DNA of 64,000 nt from Dendrophyllia cribrosa (GCA_024195265.1 JAJLRJ010000006.1:9433639-9497638); one strand, 5' to 3'. Numbered from the stretch's first letter, positions 27,747 to 40,389 are shown. Translations and numbers: made by a program. The notes: generated from the letters alone by a model not told the origin.

Positions 27747-28740
27747 AACTACGCATTGTTTTTTTTCCACATATTTATTGCCATTATTTTGCATACAAAA
27801 ATGTTTACAAAAACTCTCGTTATATATATATTTATATATATCAATTTAACATCTTAACAATGTATCTAATGTACGTGTACAATAATTATCCTACACGTGC
27901 TGACTTATGATCTAGTTCAGTAGTTGTTATTTATTATGTACAAATGCCATCTAGCCTGAAATTTTTTCTGCGTGTTATTTTTTACTGCTATATATTTCTC
28001 AGTTCTATATTTCAGGTCAACTAATTCTTTAAATATATCAAAATTTGGAATTTTTGAATGTTTCCGGCACAATCAAATGTGCAATTTTGCAAGGATTAAA
28101 AATAATTCAACAATTCACTTTTTTTCTAATTTTCCAATAAACACGTCTTGTAGCGTAAGTTCCTCGCGTTGGCCTGAAAGTACGAACCAGAAATTTTCAA
28201 AGTTTTTCCAAAAGAGATATGTCAAAGAACATTGATAAAATAAGTGATACACCGTTTCTGATTCAACTTCGCAAAAAGTACAAGTATCGTATGGAATATA
28301 ACCTATTTTAGCTAGTCGCGTGTTAGTGAATGTAATGTTATCTAACAGTTTAAATTGAAAACTTCTAACAAACGTTTCGGATGAAATAGACTTTAAATTA
28401 ATAAAAACATTTGACACTGTTATATCATCTAATCCAAAATCCTCTTTCAGTTTAATAAAGCCCGTCGATACCGTTGCTCTTTTTGAAATTAGCAATTCAT
28501 AAAATTGTTTACTTTTACATATTACCGGATCAAATATTTTTTCTTCATAATGAAATTGTAGTGAATGTATTTCACTTTCATTTACATCCAAAACTTTTAA
28601 GTGGGGAGGAATAGCACATCGAATCCCTGACCACGTTAAAAAGTTTGTGTGTCCTTCTCTTTTTGCAATATTATATGATTCCACGTTATCCTTATTAAAT
28701 TGCATCTGGTTGGTAAAAATAAATTCAACTACGCATTGTT
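27747..28740 (-). mobile_element. 5'-truncated LINE insertion with 14-bp duplication
   Basis: Flanked by AACTACGCATTGTT at 27,747-27,760 and 28,727-28,740. A T-run follows the left copy, i.e. a short poly-A tail for a minus-strand insertion. The body (27,761-28,726) holds the C-terminal part of a reverse-transcriptase polyprotein. Confidence 0.85.
28115..28705 (-). pseudogene. LINE polyprotein C-terminus (zf-RVT type)
   Basis: A 196-residue open frame with the zinc-knuckle pattern CTFCEVESETVYHLFYQCSL and then FWKNFENF, typical of the C-terminal region of non-LTR retrotransposon reverse transcriptases. The catalytic domain is absent because the insertion is 5'-truncated. Open frame and intact duplications suggest a fairly recent insertion. 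Confidence 0.75.
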
Positions 28741-29122
28741 AGCCAAGGCCCAGTTGAAAGACCTTAGTGTCAAGCTGCAGACAACAGTCCAACCCGTGTT
28801 TGTCAGTCGAAATATTGCCCAGGATTTCGAAGCATGCGAGACCAAACCACAGCTTGTTAACCAACAATGCGTAGTTTACCAGTTTCCATGTGACCTGTGT
28901 GATACTGGTAGTTACGTTGGCTACACCCGTGGGCATCTGCATGTACTCGTGGATGGGCATAAGAACACGTCATCGTCGGTGCGCAAGCACTATAAAAAAG
29001 AACACTCGGGCGCAGTTCCTGGTGACCTCCTTATTCGCTTTAGATTGTTAACAAAATGCAGGAACAAATTTGATTGTTTAGTTAACGAAATGTTATACAT
29101 CAAGCAATTAAGACCGTGTTAG
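28727..29122 (+). pseudogene. GIY-YIG endonuclease tail of a Penelope-like element
   Basis: The open frame reads CVVYQFPCDLCDTGSYVGYT, then a degenerate HL/HK pair and YIKQLRPC at the end. This matches the C-terminal GIY-YIG domain of Penelope-like reverse transcriptases. The element's own sequence begins only at 28,727, after the LINE; the RT domain is missing. Not functional on its own. Confidence 0.7.
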
Positions 29123-29313
29123 AATGTACAATCAGATTCCATCCTTGCTAAAGTCTTTGAAAAGCTTAACTTCCCTTATGTAAATTTATCTGACTTGAAC
29201 TCTTTTCGAACTTGCACTGTATTCATTTACTCATTCCTTGATAAAATATAATGGCGTCATGAAGTCGCCGAAATGTCGGAACATTATCTCGCTAGTTTTT
29301 ACATACTTTTGTA

Positions 29314-30420
29314 CTATTAAAATTTAGATAATTACAATTTCCTTTATTTTTTCTTGGTACGACAGGATGGCTTGTTGTACCACCTGTTATAAGCCTGTGG
29401 AACAGGGTAAGTGAATGTATTTCTTTCCGTCTTAAATAAAACAGAAACGAAATTTCAAAAGTAACTTATTTACTGTTGTGGAAAAGATCGTGATTGTTCA
29501 TCGTTCTTATTCACGTCATTCCAAATCACTGAACCGCATGGTTAACTTCTCCCATCCAAACAGGGCATTATTAAACATGGTGACTTCAGGGATTATTATA
29601 TGTTGCAAATATTCGGTTCAAGTGTTTAATGGCTGTGGCTGCTGAACTCAAGTTTGTGATGTGGACCTCTGTGTACTTTGAGGTTTCATCGACAGCGAGA
29701 AAGAGGTATTCTCCTGATGGGAACGGACCACAGAGTCGACATCAAAAGAATTGTGTGTCATATTTGTCTAGGTGGTTCTGTCATTCTAAAAGATTCTGGG
29801 AAAGGCTTTGGACCCACGATTTGGCAACCAAATCATTCACGTTCATATATCTCAGCTTCTGCATATCCATGCCAGGCTACCAGACTCTTTGCCTAAGGTG
29901 CTGTTTAACTTTTGTGATGCCTTGGTGCTCCTTATGTGCTGAGGAATGCGAGGACCATTGTTTGGCAGGACAATGCCGTGTCTCTGGCAAAATTCATCCT
30001 TTAGAATTAAAAAGGGCTGTGGTGCAGTTGTCCAGTTATGAGTGTCAGAATCAGATGCAAGAAGGATGGGAAGGAGCTCTTGAAGGGAGATGGCAGGAGG
30101 AAGAGTATCCAAAACAATGGAGTTTAATACATAATCTTCAGCAGGATCTCTGGGTGCGTCGGTTGGGACAGGTTTGCGTGGCAGGATGTCAACGGCGTTT
30201 TGGATGCCAGGTTGGTGATCGGCCTGGTTACCACAGTGGGCGCTTTCTTAGTTGAAGCGTCATCCGCTGACCATAAACCATGCGTTAATTCAAACTAATT
30301 TCCAGACAATTTTTACAACAGTATTCTTTCTTGTCCAAGAGGATCTCTGTATTATCTGTCTTATGGAAGAGGATCTTCTTATATATTAAATAACCCATTC
30401 CGGGGCAATGCGGTAAGGGT
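29314..30420. other. host DNA with an unassigned minus-strand open frame
   Basis: No gene is supported. A minus-strand frame from about 30,250 to 29,852 is open, with proline-rich, protein-like composition, but I recognise no family and see no clear splice context. It may be a transposon or exon fragment. Confidence 0.3.
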
Positions 30421-30446
30421 TAACACTTTGTTTATGTATTTTATAG

Positions 30447-30494
30447 ATATGCGTGAGGAGCACGATATGGATTCAATTAAAAGTACTTCAAAAG
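30447..30494 (+). CDS. orphan third copy of the TRPC mini-exon
   Basis: A 48-nt phase 1-1 exon with acceptor ttatag and donor gttagt. It encodes a peptide close to the 18-residue mini-exons at 43.3 and 43.6 kb (shared EEHDMDSI core, shorter tail). Its intron flanks also match those copies. It sits 0.8 kb before the first TRPC-like exon, so it is probably a dispersed duplicate and may not be spliced in. Confidence 0.45.
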
Positions 30495-31280
30495 GTTAGT
30501 GTCCTTGCTGAATCCTATGTCTGGGATTGTGGCCTGCAACAAGATTTGATTTTAATCCTTTAATCCTCCTTTTTTACGTGCAGTAAAAACTACATCATCC
30601 TAGTGGCTTAAGCCGAACCTATATGTGATAATTTGTTAATATCAATTAACCATACTGCGGTATACTGCTCCCACTTGATGAAAGGGCTATGATGCTGGTA
30701 AGTCCTAACAAGGATGGAAGATCTATCCACGGCTGCCACACCATGGGTTAGGAGGGAGACTCGGTGTACTGCACCATGCCGTCTTATCCTATTATAAAGT
30801 ACCCTGGTAGGGTAGGGTAAAATAGGGCAGATGTATTTTAAAAGTTTACTTGTTCAAGCGGCAAAACAAGGAAAAAAGAAAACGGACTATGTGATCGCGT
30901 GCAAGGAGTAAAAAGGCATTGCGCTGACACCGCGGATAGCTCGAAAACGAGCGACGGTCGTTCCGTAAACCAACGACCAGCGTTACCAGCCACCGTTCTA
31001 CTTTTAGAGCTCGCGGGCATTTTTCCTACTTTTTTACTTACTTACTTGCTTGCTTACTTACTTACTTATTTATTTATTTGCTTACTTAGAGAGGTAAGCC
31101 GCCGTTCTACTTTTACTAGAGCTCGCGGGAATTTTTCCTACTTTTTTACTTATTTATTTATTATGGGCCTATAACTGGGGAAGGTATACTGCTCGCCAGA
31201 TAACGTTCTTACCGAACAAAACTCGTACAAAATAATTTTAAAATATCGTACAAAATAATTTTAAAATATCGCTCCGTGTT

Positions 31281-31442
31281 ATGACCATGATAGACGACCA
31301 AGGTGAATCAAGCAAAGACAGGAAATTTGAAGACAGCTTGATGAAGACGATAGGCGAGGGCGTATTTGAAGACATTGAGAAGCTAGTCACACCAAGGGCG
31401 TTCCAAAAATGTGAATCTTGTTCCCTGCTAATATCAATGAAG
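31281..31442 (+). CDS. TRPC-like channel, putative first coding exon
   Basis: The frame begins ATG ACC ATG and ends at AAG|gtacgt, phase 0, giving 54 residues (acidic, helical). Phase and direction fit the next exon at 39,550, whose product is the helical linker that in TRPC channels follows the ankyrin repeats. No ankyrin exons are seen upstream, so either the start is here and the protein is short at the N-terminus, or this is an internal exon with a missed acceptor. Linkage to the channel is inferred. Confidence 0.45.
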
Positions 31443-31634
31443 GTACGTAGTTCCAAAAATTACATTAGCTGTATAGGCGCCTTCACACGACGAACTCAAG
31501 TTGGCGTGTAAACGTGACATCAACAGTTGGCAAACCGTTGGCAACAATTAAAACAAGTTTCCATTCTCGCTAACTTTTTCTCTCTAGTTTATCTATTGAG
31601 CACTCTGATAGCCTATGAGAACTTCAATCCATTA

Positions 31635-31637
<3 letters not shown>

Positions 31638-31668
<31 letters not shown>
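31638..31668. repeat. (TA)n microsatellite
   Basis: About 15 uninterrupted TA units, directly before the inverted repeat-family copy at 31,670. Confidence 0.9.
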
Positions 31669-31669
<1 letters not shown>

Positions 31670-31671
<2 letters not shown>

Positions 31672-32970
31672 CAACACATTGATACACTGCCCAAATATGG
31701 CCAAAAAGTTATCGATATACGTTATGTCTACATGACGTATAACCAGCGATGGCAGTAAATTTCGCATTTTGAAGGAAAGTGAAAATGACTGCTGCCTGCA
31801 ATTTCGTGTTTTTGGGCGAAAAAGTGCGTGAACTATTAGTTAAAAAAGTGAAAAGAAAGAAAAAAGAGAAGAAAAGAAAAGAGAAAAAATATTGTTCACA
31901 TGATTGGACAAAAAAGGCGCGAAATTTTCGCGGTCGCAGTGTTTCTTGGCGTAGCTGAATGAAAACTGGTTCAAAGTTTAACCGCTCGACAAGGAGTGAA
32001 TGAAGGAGCACAATTTTCGTAAAATTCCTTTGGTAATCACCTCTGGAATATGATATAGACTTGATGCTTCCTCAGAAAAGTTTCTGATCTCGTCATTACG
32101 GCTGTAGGAGCTAAAAAACGAGCAAGTTTGTAAACAACATTGATCGACTCAGCTCGTACTTCGATGTTTGAAAATTTAGTGCTGATGGAAGGGACTAAAA
32201 AGCCAAATCAACTACAGGTACTATGTTTTAACCGTTTCTTGTATACTTTGGTTATGAATTTTTGTAAGACATACTGTCCACGCTGCAGTTCTTTCCGACT
32301 TTTCGCCGCTATGTTTAGGTACGTAGCCGTGTTTGTTCAATTTGTTTTGATTCTGAATTGAACTTTTTAAGATACGAAACACTTTTAACTAAGACATTCT
32401 ATGCCATTTTACTGTGTTTTAATTCTTGTAGTCACTACTCTGTCCCGTTCTTTGAGTAGACGAAAGCTCTTCGTAGAAACTCTCAACTGATTGTGTACGC
32501 TAAATTAATTTTCGCGATTAATTTTAGCTTGGCAAAAGTTTCGGCATTCGCTGTTTGTTGTTTAAGAAATGGTGCGAGGTAAAATATTGTTGGAAGCCTT
32601 TTTACTCAATGAAAGGTTGTATATCTCAATGAATTTTTTCTAGAAACTGTGATTTGTTATCAATGTGTTGAATTATAAAACAGTTATAGTGTTCAAGCTT
32701 GCACAATATTGACAAAGGCGCCACTTTCATTCATGAACTGTGTGATGTTGCAAGTTTCGCGCGGTAAAACATATGTAAGCTTTTTTTAAAATAAAAGGCT
32801 TGTCGGCGATATTTTTTCTTCAAACTGTGCTTTGTTATCAATGTGTTGAATTATAAAACTATTATAGCGCGAAAGCGCGCGTGATATCGCCTAATTTTAG
32901 CCGACTCGGCCTACGGCCTCGTCGGCTAAGTATTAGGCGATATCACGCGCGCTTTCGCGCTATAATAGTT
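31670..32970. mobile_element. inverted copy of the 26.6-27.4 kb repeat family
   Basis: The left part (31,680-31,960) matches 27,120-27,370 in reverse complement, including the A/G-rich (GAAAA)n tract. The right end is a perfect-arm hairpin. No transposase frame is visible. Confidence 0.6.
32857..32970. repeat. long near-perfect hairpin
   Basis: Arms starting AACTATTATAGCGCGAAAGC pair over about 50 bp, with a core TAGCCGACTCGGC / GCCTCGTCGGCTA. It is the end of the repeat family and a strong cruciform candidate. Confidence 0.85.
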
Positions 32971-33326
32971 AAATATATGTAAATTCAAATTAATTGAATG
33001 CAGGTCAGACTTCAGAAGATATTCATTCGTTTAATGCTACAGCTCTGTTTCGTATGGTCAAAAGATGACCACACTCATCAGGCAAATTAATGAATGAGCC
33101 GTACAATCCAAAACTGGCGGTTATAAGCATTTAACACCGTTGCTATGCAATATATAAACAAAATGAACTACGAGGTATATAAATAGATGCAACAAGATAC
33201 AAAAGCGGAATGAGGGGCTGCGTTACTATGTGATAGCTATATTATCGTGGAGTATTTGAATTAGAGTTGAGCGCTTTTTGAAATCCATTCAACTGAACTG
33301 TCAAAGAATATATATATATATATATA

Positions 33327-33928
33327 CAGTTGAACCTCTCTAATACGGACTCCGAAGGGACAGAGCAAAGTGTCCGTATTAGAGAGGTGTCCGTATTATG
33401 GAGGTCACCACGATGACGTCACTTTTAAGGCTCCACTGACAGTGTTGGTTCAGTAACTTAAAACAGGCCCACACTCGTCTATTAACTGCATCTAAATTGA
33501 TTAATATACAGCATTGAGACACTGTCTATCAGTAATGTACTACATTGTAAAATCCTCAGCTATATAAGGTATACGAATCACTGTTTTAAAACGAAACGAA
33601 CTACAACGCAATGCTGCATGTGAAAAAGTACTATAAAGTACAATTCTGAAAACGTCTTTCGATGTATGTTTGTAACCACAAACAGGAAATTGTATTATTC
33701 AAACTATCATCACCTGATCACCGGAGTGTCCGTAATAAAGAGGTTAAGTTTACATGAATTTGCCCTCTGGGGCCGAGATTTAGTGTCCGTTGTCCGTATT
33801 AGAGAGGGTCCGTATTATTGAGGTCTTTTTTAAAGAAAACATGTGAGAATTTTGTCGGGACATAGGAAACTGTCCGTAATAGAGAGGTGTCCGTATTAGA
33901 GAGGTGTCCGTAAGGAGAGGTTCGACTA
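33327..33928. mobile_element. Tc1/mariner-type MITE
   Basis: Ends CAGTTGAACCTCTC and GAGAGGTTCGACT, flanked by TA within TA-rich DNA. The interior repeats 'gtccgtattagagaggt' several times near both ends. No transposase frame. Confidence 0.75.
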
Positions 33929-35030
33929 TATATATACACTGATTTTCAAAAACATAGCATTCTGACTCCACTTACACGAGACATTCAATGTGAAATAGTT
34001 TATTTAGGATGAGTCAGTCAGTCAGTCATCTGATGAATGTATCCTAATAGAGACAAAGAAAGGGAAATGAATGAATTAGGAAATTAAGGAAATTAAATAT
34101 CCAACATTTTCAAAACTAACTATAGTCCAAACTGTCACACCAGCATTATCGGGCGCTGACGTCCAGCTGACTATTAATGAATGGGTACTAAACAGATAAA
34201 TGTCCGGTACAATATATTTAAACTATTTGTAAATAATCCGTAATACTAAAATAACTGATCAATAATAATGGTGTCGTAACCACTATAAAAACTAATGTCT
34301 CTACACTCAATCGTCAATACTGAAAATTCTCACAAAGGTAAGTATAAGAATACACACATTCTTCAAGTCACGCAAAATATCACAAATGAAAGCCTCAAAA
34401 GCTTTCTTGTCAAATCAGCTGAAACAGGCTGTTTTTGTTGTTGTCGTTGTTGATTATTACTGGTTCTATTTTTGGCAGCGCTACTAACAGCATGAATAAT
34501 GAAATTATCGGTAGGCGAGAAAATCCTCGCTACATTATGAGCCCGTTGAATGTCATAAATAGCTTAATCTACTGCACAACGGGAGTGCGTAGTGTCCAAT
34601 TAATGCTGCAGGTACAAGGCTACATACTCCATCTTGGCGGGAAAAGCTTGAATGTCATCTCTGGACCAGGCAAAGTTCTTCCCTCCAGCAAAATCCCCTC
34701 TGCATGAATAGGTGGTCCCTGTGGTTCTGGAAGCAATGACTGCCGACTCCAACCTGAACGCCAACTTCTTTAAGGACGGGTCACAGAAATCAGCGAAATG
34801 TGCTCATACACCGCAGCTGAGAACATCTGGAACGAACAAATAAAGAAAAACAAACAAACAAACAAAACAAACAAAGACGAAGAAACGAAAACGATAGAAT
34901 TAGTAAAAACTACAACTGCATAAAACAAGACCCTTATGTAAAATAAATGATGGGAACAGCTCCAAAACGAACTCAAGGTCGTCGAACGATATACCCTCAA
35001 GGGCTCAAAAAATATATATATATCACCATC
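33929..35030. other. host intergenic or intronic DNA
   Basis: I see no supported gene here. It contains an (ACAAA)n-like tract at about 34,845-34,875. If the TRPC-like gene model is right, this lies in its first intron. Confidence 0.4.
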
Positions 35031-35470
35031 GACGAGTGCTAATAAGAAATGAAACTCGCCAACAACAAATCAAACTTTCCGTGGGGTTGCTCAAACTAGC
35101 ATACAAATTATGGACACAAAACTCATGAAACACTACCGGGGGTGCTTATAACAAATCAAACTCGTTACCGGGAGTGCTTAAACTAATATACAAATAACGG
35201 ACTCGAAGTACATGTCAAACCACCAGGCGATTGTCAACAACACACGCAAATCAAACTCTCCACCAAGGGGGTGTCCGCTAGCATACAAATTATGGACTCC
35301 TCGAGAAACAGGTCACATCACCAGGAGGTGTTAACGACAAATTACGTTCACTACCGATTCCATCTATTCCTGTTCCATCAACACGACCGCAACTACACCC
35401 ATATACTCACCAACAAATCCAAACTAATATTTTGGCTTATAGCTTCACTTCCATGCTCGCCAACGGGGGG

Positions 35471-36000
35471 GCGTTCGTTAGCATACAAACAACGGAGTCA
35501 AAGTACTTGTCACACCACACAGGGGGTGTTAACAACAAATCGTGCTCACCACCGGGGGGCGTTCGTTAGCATAGAAACAACGGAGTCAAACCATTTGTCA
35601 CACCACACAGGGGGTGTTAACAACAAATCGTGCTCGCCACCGGGGGGCGTTCGTTAGCATAGAAACAACGGAGTCAAACTATTTGTCACACCACACAGGG
35701 GGTGTTAACAACAAATCATCTTCGCCACCGGGGGGCGTTCGTTAGCATACAAACAACGGAGTCAAATTCCTTGTCACACCACACAGGGGGTGTTAACAAC
35801 AAATCATGCTCGCCACCGGGGGGCGTTCGTTAGCATAGAAACAACGGAGTCAAACTATTTGTCACACCACACAGGGGGTGTTAACAACAAATCATGCTCG
35901 CCACCGGGGGGCGTTCGTTTGCATACAAACAACGAAGTCAAACTACTTGTCACACCACACAGGGGGTGTTAACAACAAACCAAACTCGCCACCGGGGGGC
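35471..36000. repeat. 88-bp minisatellite
   Basis: Copies begin GCGTTCGTTAGCATA at 35,471, 35,559, 35,647, 35,735, 35,823 and 35,911, an exact 88-bp period, each ending with a G-run after 'gccacc'. Degenerate copies extend from about 35,030 to 36,340, interrupted at 36,000-36,230. Confidence 0.95.
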
Positions 36001-36059
36001 GCTCAGCTCAGTTCTCAGTTCCGTCGACCCAACGAGACTTAAGTCGGGCACGGTGCCTG

Positions 36060-36225
36060 ACACTCTACGCATCACGGTCTGTCATTAAACAGGCCAGCTC
36101 CTCCTTTGTCTCTACTCCAGCATGTTCAATCATCATCTTTACCATTGTCTTTTCTGGTCTTCCAGGATCTCTCTTACCATGCTTCGGTTCCCAGATGATG
36201 ACCTTATTGGCTGGAAGGTCTTGGG
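36060..36225 (-). pseudogene. LINE reverse-transcriptase tail fragment
   Basis: On the minus strand the frame contains WEPKHGKRDPGRPEKTMVKM followed by a DRDAW-like end. This matches the C-terminal signature (GxRRPGRPxxTW...DRxxWR) of RTE/CR1-like LINEs. It sits between minisatellite copies and is only a fragment. Confidence 0.65.
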
Positions 36226-36359
36226 GGGCGTTCGTCAGCATACAAATAACGGAGTCAAAGTACTTGTCACACCACCGGGGAGTGTTAATAACAAATAATG
36301 CTTGCCACCGGGGGGCGTTAGTTAGCATACAAAACACGCAGTCAAAGTACTTGTCACCA

Positions 36360-37270
36360 TCTAGGGAATCTAGAGAGACAGATCCACAGGGGATACAAAA
36401 CAAACTAAATAATATAAATCTCTTAATTAAAGCATAAGCCGATACGTAAATAAAAAAACCCTTCGCTAATTAAGATTGGCAAAAAGAACATCGCCCCACT
36501 AGGGAATAATCGTCGAAATCAAAAAATCATATTGAAATAATTTGCCTGAGAATTCTGGACTCGATGAAGCCAATTAAGGTCCGACTGCATATGACGCTCA
36601 GAAGCGAAAGAAAAATGCTCAAGGCAATCTCCTGTAGATCCCTAGCCATACCGCCGACCCTAACAATTCTAACAACATTCTGATTATCAGTGTGCGAACA
36701 CACTCTCTAACCAGTTAAATTAGCTTCAAAAACTCCAATGGAAACTTGTCCGCAGCAAGCTACCTTAACTAGAAGACTTTTGCGACTCTTCCGCGGAGCG
36801 ATTCCAGTAAGAAACTAAACTGGAATCCTGAACAAAAGCGGCGCAGGGGAACTGGCCGGAATGACACTACTGTTGATACTTCAAATTGTAAAATATGGGG
36901 TCTTCTTCCCAATCATGCACGAAAACAAAATAATTCCAAGAATGGCGAGAATAAAAGATGAAATGCAAATATCTAGCCAGTCAAATTGGGTAACATTCCA
37001 TACCTTGGTGTCATTGAATTAATCTGGCAAACAATAGACGTAATTTTCTTAACATGTACATACCTAGACACCTGTAAATTAACACAGAGCTCATAAGTTC
37101 CGAACAAAGCTTGTCAACTCTGAAATCAAGCTTACTTACAAGAAACAAACCATGAGTGTCAATTATATTGTAGCCGATCCACGAAAATTGGTTATTTGGC
37201 TACCAATTATGGGTTCCGGAATGCCCTGCGATTTCAGATGCGGTCCAAAGGTTCCAGGAATTTGGTAAAC
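36360..37270. other. host DNA without recognised features
   Basis: No gene or clear repeat found. A 31-A run lies at about 37,273, at the edge of the DIRS fragment. Confidence 0.4.
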
Positions 37271-37980
37271 TTAAAAAAAAAAAAAAAAAAAAAAAATGCA
37301 CTGGAAAAACCAAGCAGCAACACAGTAAATTGAGAATATCTGGTATGCCATGTGCCAAAATCCTACGAGAAAGCCAAATATTTTCGATGCTCTGGAAAAA
37401 ATATCCACATGATGGTATCCTGATTTCAAATCAATGAGAAAAAGTAATCCTTGAAAACACATTTCTAATAGAATGCAAGCCTTCGCACATAAATTCCTGT
37501 GGGATACATTATGAAGATTTGTGTCTTAGATCCAAAATACGCCTCTTCTAGAACTAGCCACTACCTGAACTGAAACAATTGCAATTCAACGGTTGAGGAT
37601 ATAGGAAAAGAAACGATTCCATCAACGCAATTGCAACGCAAAAATTCAAGATAAATTCGCCATGCAACAAAGCCTGGATCTCAAGGGCTGATGCATTGTT
37701 GGTATAATACTGAGGCTTGAAGTTCGTAATAAATGGAATTAGGTAACCATCTCTGATAACATTCAAATGAAATTGGGGCCGCCAATGATTCGCCAAAACT
37801 CAATGGATAAAACAATCTTCCCTACCAAAACGTGCGCAGAAATGACGAAATTGGAGGTAGGGATCTCAAATTCAAAGTTCTTCAGGTTCCGATTAGGCTC
37901 TTTGGCTTCATCTCGCGAATCAATCGGGGAATAAACAAATGAAACCTCAAACTTACTTTGTTCCTGTGTCACCAGTAATC
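37270..37980 (-). pseudogene. DIRS-like reverse-transcriptase fragments
   Basis: Read on the minus strand in broken frames: a segment with VLVGKIVLSIEFWRIIGG, then VIRDGYLIPF, and then FLIDLKSGYHHVDIF. The last matches the conserved DLKSGYHHV(D/E)I motif of DIRS and Gypsy-type reverse transcriptases, and W..VI.GY.IPF is typical of DIRS. Frame changes and lost motifs show it is dead. Confidence 0.55.
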
Positions 37981-38790
37981 TTCTGTGTGAATTACCTTTC
38001 GATGAACGAGTAGTATGAACGCACTCTTATAGGTTTCGGGAACCAGCAAAGGTGGGACGAGAGTGTGAATAGACACGAAGAGTAAGGCTGTTTGGTGGAT
38101 CTTCTGATAGCTGTGGACGTAGCAGACTTCTCAGTTCTTTCCTCTGCACGGCAATTCTTTTTGCCGTCCTTTTCATCATCAGCAAGCTCATGCATGCTGT
38201 GTGTACTCCTCCACCGTCTTTCATCCACAATCCAATGAATCTGAACTGCGAACAAGATTAGCTTCTGACCTTCGGCGACGAAAGACGCACCTTCGGACAG
38301 CGACGCTTTGGCCTTTTAAACCGCGTTGGTTTCAAATTGGGATTAAACCCCGACCAATGAATTTGAAGTTTGGCATTGAACTTGTACTGTATTTTGTTCC
38401 TCTTTGGCATAAACGATTTAGACTCCTCTCGGCAGGACTTCTATATTTCTCGTTACTGTTCATCAACACCTTCGACACTAAAACGCTTGATTTTATCGAC
38501 GGAATCAACTACTAACTTTAAGATCTGTTCTAATAACGATTTTGTTGTTTAAAAACGCTTGAACATCTTGCGAGATCGACATAACAGGAACACGAGGTCA
38601 GGAGACACAAAAACTTGAACGAAAAAAGGCAACGTTCGAGAAGACTGACCGACGTAGAATGATATCTCCTGCCAAACCCTTAAATAGTCCCGAGATGTCC
38701 CATGACGACACGCAAACCTCTATATCGTGCCGTCAGAATAATAATTTCTGACTAGTTCGCTCCTACGTCACTCAGATGTCAGAAATTACA
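37981..38790. other. host DNA without recognised features
   Basis: Several short frames on both strands, none with a recognisable motif or convincing splice signals. Confidence 0.35.
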
Positions 38791-38794
38791 TTAC

Positions 38795-38908
38795 TTGAGA
38801 AATATATATATATATATATATACCTTTTGTATTCCCATCAAATAGGTGACGTTTTTGATAGGAATACAAAAGGTATATATATATATATAGATATATATTT
38901 CTCAAGTA
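38795..38908. repeat. inverted (TA)n hairpin
   Basis: Arms cttgagaaatatat...ataccttttgtattcc and the complement flank a short 'catcaaataggtgacg' loop. The following stretch (38,905-38,935) is the complement of 33,935-33,960, so the two loci share a repeat. Confidence 0.7.
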
Positions 38909-39549
38909 GCTATGTTTTTGAAAATCAGTATATATATATATATACATATACAATTATGTATACAATGTGCCCTCCCGGTTGTTACCATAATGGCTTTATG
39001 GCAACTCCTGAACTTGGGCACAGGATGTACGGTTATACATTTAGAATAAATCGACTAGCGTTCTATCACGAATGCTGTTCTCTTATTGGCTACGTTACTC
39101 ACTATCTATTCTGTTGTAGAGTGAGTAGAGTGAGTAGAGTGAGTAACCTGATGGCGGCCGCTTCTTGGTGTTTTCAAAGTGTCTGTGAAGAGTATTTGTT
39201 GTTAAATTTTGAACGTGTATAGTAGATTTATACTAAAACAATTAGATTATGAGCTCGAGATTTCAATCGCGTGATAGTTGATGAGGGAGAAGAGGAGAGG
39301 CTTGGAAATGCAATTTCCAGCATTCTGAGCATGGAATTGAGTGAAACGTAAGTGACAGTTGTTTGTTGTTTGTTGTCAGTAACCGGCGGTGAGAGGCGAA
39401 GTAGGCGGCGGTAGCCGGTAGCCGGCTTCTATTGAAATATTCTGATGTCTCAGGCGTCTTAAGCATCTTCAGAGCTGCGAGGGTGAAAAGTTACGAGATA
39501 ATCTAGTAATGTATTTGCAAAATGAAGGATCTTATTGTTTTATTCTCAG

Positions 39550-39747
39550 GTCAGCTATAAGCTTCGCAAATTGGCAGACACAAAAGGACCTGATGCAGTA
39601 AGGTTTAAGCGACTGGCAAACTCCGTACAGGAATTTACGTACTGTTTACTTGATCCACTTAAAACTGACCCTGAATCGCGAGAACAGTTTGGAGAATATA
39701 CCCTGGATGACATAATAAACGACGCCATTGAATTTGAAGAAAAAAAG
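39550..39747 (+). CDS. TRPC-like channel exon (linker helices)
   Basis: Acceptor ttctcag, donor gtaacg, 198 nt, phase 0 on both sides. The 66 residues (SYKLRKLAD..., FKRLANSVQEF.., LLDP) follow the pattern of the TRPC linker after the ankyrin repeats (LS.EL..LA...FK..Y..L...FA..LLD). It splices in phase to the exon at 42,253. Confidence 0.7.
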
Positions 39748-40389
39748 GTAACGTTGAACGGCTACAATATAATTTTCCCCGGGCCGGGGGAGTTACTTCG
39801 TATAGTGGGCTATACGGGGAGGCTCCGCGCGAAAGAGATGCCTATTTCAGTCTATTTCACTCGTAATATACGGTAACGAAATACCATATATAGTATACAG
39901 TAACGAAATCTAAAGTTTCGAGTATTTGAAAGGATCGCAAAACTAGAATGGGATCTAAACGGGTAGCATTTAAATCTAAGTATTAAAAAGCGTAGCGAAG
40001 ACTTGGCAAAAATACACGCAAATGGATTACGAAAAATATTGAGTCAGTAAAGTTCTTTTATTTTCCTATTTCACAGCGTTTAATTGGCCTCGTATAGGAT
40101 ACAATAATCTTTTACCTTTTTTCTTATCTTTGAGGTGTGACAAACGGTACAAATTTAGGTTACACGTATGTGAAAGGGGTATCATTTCGATAAATGTTTG
40201 TATGTGAAATGGTTAGAAGTTGAACCTCCGGCGGAGCCTCCCCGAATAAAACTTTATTGAATTCCCCTCTAAACTGGGTAAAAACACATAAGTACCTAGT
40301 GCATTGAGAATCTGAGATTTTGGGAGTTAAATCCCCGATATTTAAACGCCTGTTCCAGCTTTGAGATGGAAACGTTAATTGAGATGACA

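Larger units (their letters stand above)
27536..29313 (+). mobile_element. Penelope-like element remnant with inverted 3' copy
   Basis: The right part encodes a GIY-YIG-type endonuclease and its 3' end (29,060-29,313). The left part, 27,536-27,746, is an inverted copy of that 3' end, an arrangement known for Penelope-like elements. The ends TACAAAAG...CTAGCGAG are mirrored at 29,288-29,313. A LINE fragment has been inserted at 27,761-28,726. Confidence 0.7.

Noticed and set aside
29629..30255. 208-residue plus-strand frame
   Set aside because: Cys/Trp-rich odd composition, no motif, and an equally open minus-strand frame; not supported as a gene.
35271..36088. Open frames in the 88-bp minisatellite
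   Set aside because: The repeated peptides simply reflect the tandem DNA unit.
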